A DNA stretch of 12,744 bases from Promethearchaeota archaeon (GTDB lineage Archaea; Asgardarchaeota; Lokiarchaeia; Sigynarchaeales; SOKP01). The stretch covers positions 1 through 12,744 of the forward strand of contig JAEOTJ010000090.1 in the NCBI GenBank assembly GCA_016839905.1. Reading direction: 5' to 3'. The position numbers and the translations under genes are program-made. Positions 8,501 through 12,744 of this stretch are shown in pieces; position 1 is the stretch's first letter, and every line of letters starts with the position of its first letter. The notes under the pieces were generated by a model. That model searched no databases. It worked only from the letters and a program-made list of their open reading frames with translations, and was not told the origin of the DNA.

Positions 8501-11364
8501 TAAGAATTGCAGCCAATCCCTATCTCATAATCCAAGCTTTCAGGATCATCCCACTTATTAATTAATGTTTGAGACAAAGATCTTAAAAAAAATTTTCCAT
8601 ATTCAACAGTATAAATAAAATTTGGAGTTAAAACGGTTGGATTATTTAAAATTGATTTTATATCGTAGCTACTGTCTATATCAATGAATCTATGATTAAT
8701 TTCCAATTCATATGTATAAATCCCTTCCCATTCGGGATCTTCAGGTCCTGGAGGAACGTTAGTTAATGATAAGCTATTGCCCGTTATACGAGCAACTCTG
8801 TTGTAAATGTCCCCTACAAATTTCCATTTTACAGAAAATTTATTCACATCAAGTTCAGCAGGACTTAATAGACTGTAAATCGAGAATTTCACATCTTCAT
8901 GAAAATCACCTAAATTTAAAGCAGAAAAATCAATATATTGCTCAGTAATATCGTGCCACCCTGCTACAGTGGGAAAGTTTTCATTTAAAGCATAAATATC
9001 TGTAAATTTTGACGTGGGCTTACTCTGTCCTGAGGGAGTATTATAATCCACAATTACTCCAAATTTAGCATACCCTAATGGATACTCTTCTTCTATTTCA
9101 AAAGAGACAGTATATTCAAAGTTATCATTAATAAAAGTAAGGGGTTTAGAAAATTCATTCAATATCACGCTTCCATCAACAAATTGCAAATATGCATCTC
9201 CCGTGAAATCTATTATGTTAAAATCTTTAAACTCGTTATTGATATAAGGAGTAATTTTAAATGTAAAAGTAAAATCATTCAGATAGAGATTTTCTATTTC
9301 TGTGAGATCTATATCCACCATAAAAGCCTCATTTGAATTTATTTGTATGTTTGTAATTCCTTCTTTTAAATTATAACAATCAAACTCATCAAACACATAA
9401 TTTAATTTGATCTTATATCTTGTTCTTCCCTCATCCCAATGTCTTGAATAAACCATCGAAATTGAAACGATAATTTTATAATACTCATCTTCTGCCAGTA
9501 CTTCATCCCACATTGCCTCAATATCTTCTGCAAATACATCAAAATAATATTTATTACCTTGTAGCAACACATAACAATTTTCAGTCACAAAATCAAATTC
9601 AAAATTCTTTAAGAGTTCATCAAAAATTAATTCAAATTCAAAATTCTTTACTTCGGATAGTCCAGCGATGCTCGGTCCAGCAAAACAATTTAATGCGGGA
9701 GGTGTAAATTTTATTTGAATTGGTGCCCCTTCATGAAAAAAAGCTACTTGAGATAAGTATGAGACTTTCTTTGTTTCATTTGTATTTAAATTCTTGCCAA
9801 AGATAGTTATTCTTAAAAAATCTCTAACAGATCTTTTAACCTCTTTAAAGGCATCGAATACTTTATTAACACCTGCTCTAGGTATAAATTCATATTTATC
9901 GACAATTGAAGTATATCCATCGAAGAGCTCTACATATCCCCTTTCTAAAGCATAATTTTCTTGATTTATGATATTAAAACTTAAAGTATCATTTGGAGTA
10001 AAATACCCCCTTTCAGGCACTTTCATATTGAAAATCTTCAGTCCTTCATCCGTTTTAATGACTACAATTTTAATGGTTTGAGTTGATTTGATAATAAAAG
10101 GCTTTTCAGCATCAAATAATCTAAAAGTCACATCTTTTTCATACGACTCCTCCCTAAATGAAAATTTACTGAAATCTAAATAAAATTCATTATGTTCTTT
10201 TAATTGAAAATCAATGTTTATATAATTTCCATTTTGATGATAATTTTGAAACACGTATAGATTATCAATTTTTATATCACATGCAAGATTTTCAAACCCA
10301 TAATAATAATTAAAGTAAGGATCTCCCGTTATTAAAGGAAGCATTTCCACATCGAATTTGAATCTAGTATCTTTAAAATTAAAAATATTCATTTCATTAT
10401 CTTTTAAATTGACAACAAAAGGCTCAATTTTTATGAAATCTTTATCATAGATAAAAATAAAAATATCACTTTCATATTCTGCCAAATAAATCTCATCATA
10501 AAGCTGATAACTTAGTTCAATCTTCATTAATAACTTTTTTGAACTTGTTAATACATCAAAGCATTCAAAATCGAAGATATCAAGCAAGATCTCATTTTCT
10601 GTGAAATGGTGAGTAGATTCAAAAAAGAAATCCTCAATGCTTATCTTTAAAGATCCGAGTGTTAAATTTGTCTCCTCATATGTAAGGACATTAAAAGAGG
10701 TGTCTCCAAAATAATCGTAAATATAATAATTCCTTGACATATCACTCTTGGTTGGCGATTTTATATCATATTGTTCAAAAAACAATGAACGATAATCAAT
10801 TATCAAAGGCAGCTTCTCCTTATCCAATACAACAAATTCATAATATACTGCTTGTTCGTAAAATTCCCCTTCATATTCATAATAAAGATAGAGATTAAAT
10901 GGAATTCTTCCTAATTCTTCCGCAGGAGCATTATTTATAGTAATATCAATCTCGATTTTACTTGTTAATCCTACCAAATAATCTTTAGGATTAAAGAACT
11001 GCGTGTCCTTAACTATACTATTAGTATCCTTGCCGTACTTATAAAAAGTCCTTATTGAAAAGGATTCACTAAAAAACGATAAATCCAGCCAAGAAACTAA
11101 TTGACTACTATTCAATTCAATATCAAAAGATAAGTGCACGGTATTATTTAATGGATCATTCGTGTCAATGAGATAAGTAAATTTATCTTCATAAGAAAAA
11201 AATTCAGGACCAGGTTTCGTCAATAAGAAATCCCCTTCTTTAACAGGATTTAGAGCCTCTTCTTGAGCATTAACAAAATTTGTAAATAGAAATAATGTAG
11301 TTAAGACCGTTAAAGACAGAAAAATTATAGCTTTAAACTTATTATTTATCATTTTCTTTTTCAT
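2551..11364 (-). CDS. Giant single-pass cell-surface protein: beta-sandwich modules, two LamG-like domains, FG-GAP-like propeller
   Basis: The 2937-residue frame is uninterrupted. Residues 1-33 are a signal peptide (MKKKMINNK, hydrophobic 12-31, VNA|QEE). N-terminal beta-rich modules follow (about 34-1100; module motifs at 324 and 450). LamG-like jelly rolls lie at about 1117-1294 (NEWHHIRLNYE near 1221, YYYLDAIDFS near its end) and about 1540-1735 (DWHDIEYKW near 1664, IYIDGIG near its end). At about 1760-2200 there are FG-GAP/VCBS calcium-loop motifs: D1777-N1779-D1781-E1785, D2032-D2034-D2036-E2040 and D2090-N2092-N2094-E2098. Similar ~110-residue modules follow at about 2240-2900. A transmembrane helix spans about 2906-2924, ending in a short basic tail (RAGRRR). 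The body should be outside the cell. LamG-like folds often bind sugars or proteins and FG-GAP repeats occur in adhesion proteins, so an adhesin or receptor role is inferred. There is no catalytic motif. The ATG directly follows the upstream stop and has no canonical Shine-Dalgarno; Met5 is an alternative start. Confidence 0.93.
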   Translation of the reverse strand: MKKKMINNKFKAIIFLSLTVLTTLFLFTNFVNAQEEALNPVKEGDFLLTKPGPEFFSYEDKFTYLIDTNDPLNNTVHLSFDIELNSSQLVSWLDLSFFSESFSIRTFYKYGKDTNSIVKDTQFFNPKDYLVGLTSKIEIDITINNAPAEELGRIPFNLYLYYEYEGEFYEQAVYYEFVVLDKEKLPLIIDYRSLFFEQYDIKSPTKSDMSRNYYIYDYFGDTSFNVLTYEETNLTLGSLKISIEDFFFESTHHFTENEILLDIFDFECFDVLTSSKKLLMKIELSYQLYDEIYLAEYESDIFIFIYDKDFIKIEPFVVNLKDNEMNIFNFKDTRFKFDVEMLPLITGDPYFNYYYGFENLACDIKIDNLYVFQNYHQNGNYINIDFQLKEHNEFYLDFSKFSFREESYEKDVTFRLFDAEKPFIIKSTQTIKIVVIKTDEGLKIFNMKVPERGYFTPNDTLSFNIINQENYALERGYVELFDGYTSIVDKYEFIPRAGVNKVFDAFKEVKRSVRDFLRITIFGKNLNTNETKKVSYLSQVAFFHEGAPIQIKFTPPALNCFAGPSIAGLSEVKNFEFELIFDELLKNFEFDFVTENCYVLLQGNKYYFDVFAEDIEAMWDEVLAEDEYYKIIVSISMVYSRHWDEGRTRYKIKLNYVFDEFDCYNLKEGITNIQINSNEAFMVDIDLTEIENLYLNDFTFTFKITPYINNEFKDFNIIDFTGDAYLQFVDGSVILNEFSKPLTFINDNFEYTVSFEIEEEYPLGYAKFGVIVDYNTPSGQSKPTSKFTDIYALNENFPTVAGWHDITEQYIDFSALNLGDFHEDVKFSIYSLLSPAELDVNKFSVKWKFVGDIYNRVARITGNSLSLTNVPPGPEDPEWEGIYTYELEINHRFIDIDSSYDIKSILNNPTVLTPNFIYTVEYGKFFLRSLSQTLINKWDDPESLDYEIGIGCNSYLNYKNYYTNKDDFEFFIHNNKKGTGGERYVEFEVSVLSSTFEELMYANKKDEDRVEIIRDSTYTFSIFNDFIGDWTPVYSSYTDWSEIDYLINAFIRLKVMTYYGDSPPVECWSQKLYSFNYIRDLETIAKLSDDVVLGEDGLGITLDYQDSKVFDPFIPTGTTYYEGSIDFNDEDLGAYSSEGWLAGTGGNLDMEIVEAMGRPGYDEHYKVLKLNQWAGRNLERISSQNIEFWVMKTSGCDEFLLKIGYGGGWLEDYILTDIYNNEWHHIRLNYEIEETQDESYYEVYQNGVLEHEGVFPLSPSRFIDTIEFYYDGTGYYYLDAIDFSADDTYFIGRNEVPHVSTYLGTYKYESAVDLREYLIDPRITVQGDVSFFEGEDDGHEMILGLKPGADMAYSSVQYDFPTTEANLYDYVGMNFHPSKTGYMGQQISLVDDLGDKIEDSTMKFGFDHPIHEEMTHDYEYFFRAQTTGEYADGPYEHQTPDYYPHDSLFMDVLEHSTIGQEMNMLYNDLGEFGISQRNMARCTVAPDTTIFLNSEFYSKYLIELDRPFADYIENSGDTVVINIGGGYLWDLTRDTGDIPNPGSIWTIDNDWEFRLHLNTGTEDYDDAYLGSSSEDSGGELFGVTKQITQDHILTYGGKKYIQFSIHNKIDTEESDFPDDYEMVFRDHESENYIDFVQIEPNGIDIDGMMDEFSVGNIISEFSEDWHDIEYKWQDNYYNFYIDGKRYYQNSQPLPSGVTVGGILIEVYNPWDLGASDHIYIDGIGSSQEPEWERWQNKLAIRKKDVEIVITDDLTEERFETGFEPIFNEEVELFKITDLNDDDVNEVLIGSKDGRLTIFQKKEDSEDYERVWSSERFGYEIEDIQVFTPYENCPYPIISIMVNGKVYSYQYNEFPEEFFNMEPVEELNQMIDEVLNQEYDYDPYFFKGLDLEGIFIWENSLVIIGKANILLDFGYVHIVEFYYEDFTTIEKKTYTNLLIRSDYPVDDVEREAVFVFFDAFYQDQAGDLYAVFMQNFWTGVSSTFMKHIVKIDRHETQEDTLILNCITVDPIDSWSNLMQIPRSHEIQKMEKADLDFDNLDEFILLKGSGEIVTYYLDGWAGEFLFYDDTPSTSPDPPNNININAIDFQITDINRNGIREVVLIDQNNLISIYEVSNMLDFKLVNWKKKYFDDTICLILNEGEERKEREKTYAIAGTDNGLIIGGKFYYYMYEFSIIDNIFEFKYKNADTFDQHYELDKLIDSIVKDIKQAKIKISYEVPIKMKMGGMNFRFINSYNVDLLTKEGYFNIKTVLSNVGFIVPEDIIRVVITPNKYVGISHINFDEVASVYIGDIKVAEFIPRSGINDIIWDYGKFEDSVELELRVNIPFKYKFSDEIIYSKNINSTKLTSIYIPKPGEYFNPLIDIVLPEKGYYSESDINLDLNVVTYSPATTYDMVATITSEQWAGHVAQSPIISNNEHIDENINHIQIPFGDWASDAGFAMLDIQIDYKIAGENYFSFYTRKIPVLTGNQHIAIEVAEMNEFYSNNRPLKFTIFKKNFVDLYSGDFIIEKSVNPSDHVEPIEKNTASIAFVMGDDTMAEFGVLFEKDYCTSVYDSPITIDLKYEIFGGGERHLFKNIYGNFLRSDEPFIIGYDAPESGYYDNESYVPVKILGHPRVDFNISSFSIGEGEYLEILPEHTNPLGEFFKIPFEFYNYPDCVFADFDMTIVYFDKNNRMQMEPFNRKLAILHDEDNAFVIDIDVPKEGFFTRSDENINLYMIAIKDLEIQYFQIQVDNNYWINVELEDIKFYNSEDPEPMIIPVSFSSYDLTYDSEIKIKMNFEKDFIEFEDVRILHTAILNDEEKTMKINYQSPVLDFYSGKDLLSIILEGQTEKGLAFKTGMIIIEGHDPIEFAPKSGLNEILIDFSKYGKIDDAKIIIRVVYYIGDKEFGEEIEITTNLWPEGDLDMIRITALYVGAGSVIGLVILYKRMYYKRAGRRR
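2553..2562 (-). promoter_or_regulatory. Strong Shine-Dalgarno site for the polytopic membrane protein, embedded in the end of the giant gene
   Basis: On the minus strand the three last sense codons of the giant gene (AGG AGG AGG) plus the first base of its TAA spell AGGAGGAGGT. The GGAGGT core ends 5 bases before the ATG at 2547, which is ideal spacing. It is the only clear Shine-Dalgarno at a gene start in this window, so this gene can be initiated independently of coupling. The same bases encode the Arg-Arg-Arg tail of the giant protein. Confidence 0.85.
2650..4647 (-). repeat. C-terminal array of ~110-residue beta-sandwich-like modules in the giant protein
   Basis: This is a degenerate protein-level repeat. 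Each module opens with a G/x-[YF]-[YF] element, usually followed by an acidic or polar residue and a hydrophobic strand: TKEGYF at 2240, PEKGYYSESD at 2366, EMNEFYSNN at 2477, PESGYYDNES at 2594, PKEGFFTRSD at 2700, PVLDFYSGKD at 2810. The centres are 126, 111, 117, 106 and 110 residues apart. Some modules carry a second element, F-x-P-[RK]-[SA]-G-h-N-x-h (2298 and 2852), about 40-55 residues after the first. All end in an alternating hydrophobic strand such as AKIIIRVVYYIGDKE. An N-terminal copy has both elements (PERGYF at 450, FIPRAGVN from 493), and EMNIFNFKD at 324 resembles the opening at 2477. The DNA itself is not repetitive, so the duplications are old. I cannot name the family; an Ig-like or cadherin-like fold is a guess. 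Confidence 0.75.
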
Positions 11365-12744
11365 TTATTCATACCCCGTCATTTTTTTATTTATTTGATT
11401 TTCAGGCATTAATACGCCTCCCATATTTTCTTTTTCTTTCCATACTTTATAATCTAGAGATATTTCCCCATCTACATTTCGAGCAGATTTTCCCGTGAGC
11501 CTTTCATAAAGATCAAAATCTTTTTTCCTCTTTCTATAATAAACTCCAGCAACCGCCAAGCCGGCAACCACAACACATGCTGCAATCCCAAATATCCAGA
11601 GTCCAAGCCCTTGTTCCATCATTTCACTAATCCCTAAAACATCTCGTTTCGTGGGATCTAAACCCAACTCATATTCTTCAAGATTTGTATACCCGTCCAT
11701 ATCTGAATCAATATCTGCATCTAATTCATTAAGGGGATCCAAATCATACTTATATTCCCAACCATCGGGCATTTTATCTCCGTCCGTATCTCTATCATTT
11801 ATATCAGTTCCAATCTCAATTTCCAGACCGTTTATCAATCCATCATTATCGAAATCATCAAACCGGTCTTGCCGATTGGTAGGATCTAATCCAAGATCAT
11901 ACTCAACACCATCATAAATCATATCTCCATCAGTGTCCGCAACCCAAGGATCTGAATTGGAATGATATTCATACAAATTAATCAATCCATCATTATCTAA
12001 ATCCATATATGCATCATTTGGATTAGCAGGATCAAGAGAATGTTGTACTTCCCATAGGTTAGGCATCCCATCATCATCAGAATCGACAGAGTTAGGGTCG
12101 GTCATCATCAAGAATTCCTCAAAATTTGAGTATCCATCTCCGTCATTATCTAATATACCATCATCCGAATCAAGAGGATTTAATGAATTTTGAACCTCCC
12201 ATCCATCAGTCATTCCGTCATCATCCGTATCCGCATTATCTGGTTCGGTAAGATAGACATAAATCTCATCATAATCATTTATCGCATCATAATCGCTATC
12301 AGATTTAATGGGGCTGGTTTGGAAATCAGATATTTCCTCACTATCTGTTAAATTATCATTGTCCGTATCGTCATTTAAAGGATCAGTACCGTATTGAGAT
12401 TCTTCGAGATTTAATAAGCCATCCCCGTCCTCATCTTCCCCAACACCAGGATTAGCATCATCACTAGGATCAAAGCCAAATTGAATTTCCCAGCCATCGG
12501 GCATCCCATCAGCATCCGTATCAACATCATTTGGATTGGTAATATAGCCATCAGCCCCTATAATGATTTCTTCTCCATCCAAAATACCATCCCCATCGCA
12601 ATCTGGATTATTTGGATCTGTAATTGGATTTGGAACTGGTCTCGAAAAAGGATTTAAATCCCCAAGAACTTCATTAAGATCACTTAATCCATCAAAATCA
12701 GTATCGGGATTAAAAGGACTGGTAATAAAGCCATACATTCCAAG
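11365..12744 (-). CDS. Membrane-anchored thrombospondin type 3 (calcium-binding) repeat protein, 5' end cut by window edge
   Basis: The reading frame is open to the right edge. The first ATG, at 12738, sits in mid-repeat and is preceded in frame by Leu-Gly, so it is probably not the start. Numbering from that Met, residues 12-356 hold 14 copies of the D-x-D-x-D-G-x-x-D/N-x-x-E calcium loop, often in the pair DTDxDGMPDGWEI then DxDNDGLxNLEEY, spaced by a loop ending in DP. After the repeats come a hydrophobic helix at 378-401 (GLWIFGIAACVVVAGLAVAG), a stop-transfer RKRKK, and a 56-residue cytosolic tail (402-457). TSP3 repeats in general bind Ca2+ and form stiff rods, and the fold is expected to be extracellular. 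The stop codon abuts the start of the giant gene, which points to co-expression. It may be a spacer or partner for the giant protein; ligand and full N-terminal content cannot be seen. Confidence 0.9.
   Translation of the reverse strand, partial: LGMYGFITSPFNPDTDFDGLSDLNEVLGDLNPFSRPVPNPITDPNNPDCDGDGILDGEEIIIGADGYITNPNDVDTDADGMPDGWEIQFGFDPSDDANPGVGEDEDGDGLLNLEESQYGTDPLNDDTDNDNLTDSEEISDFQTSPIKSDSDYDAINDYDEIYVYLTEPDNADTDDDGMTDGWEVQNSLNPLDSDDGILDNDGDGYSNFEEFLMMTDPNSVDSDDDGMPNLWEVQHSLDPANPNDAYMDLDNDGLINLYEYHSNSDPWVADTDGDMIYDGVEYDLGLDPTNRQDRFDDFDNDGLINGLEIEIGTDINDRDTDGDKMPDGWEYKYDLDPLNELDADIDSDMDGYTNLEEYELGLDPTKRDVLGISEMMEQGLGLWIFGIAACVVVAGLAVAGVYYRKRKKDFDLYERLTGKSARNVDGEISLDYKVWKEKENMGGVLMPENQINKKMTGYE
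11671..12705 (-). repeat. Fourteen TSP3-type calcium-loop repeats
   Basis: Fourteen Asp-rich loops lie in this stretch, starting near residues 12, 47, 73, 102, 124, 147, 170, 197, 219, 246, 268, 295, 317 and 344 of the visible protein. From the third onward they fall into sub-types. One ends in DGWE or NLWE (3, 7, 9, 13), one in N-[LFG]-x-E (4, 8, 10, 12, 14), and the remainder are more divergent, including two with the Gly replaced (DTDNDNLTD, DSDYDAIND). Alternation of the first two types is clearest from repeat 7 to repeat 14, with repeat 11 off-type. At the DNA level the copies are degenerate. Confidence 0.88.

Noticed and set aside
1241..9707. Other short plus-strand open frames of 60-75 codons, scattered from 1241 to 9707
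   Set aside because: All lie inside strong minus-strand genes, have low-complexity or antisense-like composition, and show no convincing start signals.
11350..11352. Met5 as start of the giant protein
   Set aside because: It cannot be excluded, but neither ATG has a Shine-Dalgarno. The first gives the extra Lys residues expected at a signal peptide N-terminus and directly abuts the upstream stop, favouring coupling.
11651..11917. 88-codon open frame on the plus strand, Ser/Pro-rich
   Set aside because: It is antisense to the TSP3 repeats: reversed GAT/GAC and GGA codons give Ser, Ile and Pro codons without stops. It has no ribosome site and no family resemblance.
11671..12705. Dockerin domain in the TSP3 protein
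   Set aside because: Dockerins have two F-hand loops with a specific spacing. Here there are 14 Asp-rich loops with DP spacers followed by a TM anchor, which fits TSP3 repeats better.
12736..12738. ATG at 12738 as the true start of the TSP3 protein
   Set aside because: The frame stays open to the window edge with Leu-Gly before the Met, and no signal peptide follows the Met although the protein has an extracellular-type body and a stop-transfer anchor. It is most likely an internal Met.

Overview
The window is AT-rich (visibly about two-thirds A+T), almost entirely protein-coding, and all convincing genes are on the minus strand. The proteins look archaeal, and the best guess is a Lokiarchaeota-like Asgard archaeon (Promethearchaeota). 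The reasons are: huge Asp/Glu- and aromatic-rich exported proteins that mix LamG-like jelly-roll and FG-GAP modules, a NosD-type beta-helix protein starting with a 'GDGSYGDPYIIEN'-type motif, thrombospondin-type-3 (TSP3) calcium repeats, AGA/AGG arginine codons, and a perfect GGAGGT ribosome-binding site. This assignment is inferred from style; no marker gene (rRNA, ribosomal protein, eukaryotic signature protein) is present to prove it.

Layout, in the direction of transcription (right to left): (1) 12744-11365, the 3' part of a TSP3 repeat protein with one C-terminal membrane anchor and a 56-residue cytosolic tail; its start lies beyond the right edge. (2) 11364-2551, a 2937-residue secreted, single-pass membrane-anchored protein. 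Its order is signal peptide, beta-sandwich-like modules, two LamG-like domains separated by an unassigned region, an FG-GAP/VCBS-like propeller, a C-terminal run of about six ~110-residue modules, a transmembrane helix and an Arg-rich tail. (3) 2547-1078, a 489-residue protein with about 10-11 transmembrane helices and no recognised family. (4) 1071 to the left edge, the 5' part of an exported NosD-like parallel beta-helix protein.

The junctions are 0, 3 and 6 bases, so the four genes look like one co-transcribed unit. Any promoter lies to the right of the window and any terminator to the left. No intergenic stretch exceeds 6 bases, and I see no RNA genes, mobile elements, CRISPR arrays or plus-strand genes. 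Every gene encodes a membrane or exported protein. The simplest reading is a cell-surface module: a Ca2+-stiffened anchored rod, a giant anchored adhesin- or receptor-like stalk, a polytopic membrane partner, and a secreted or surface beta-helix protein. The joint function is inferred. The giant protein and its undescribed repeat family are the most interesting part of the window.
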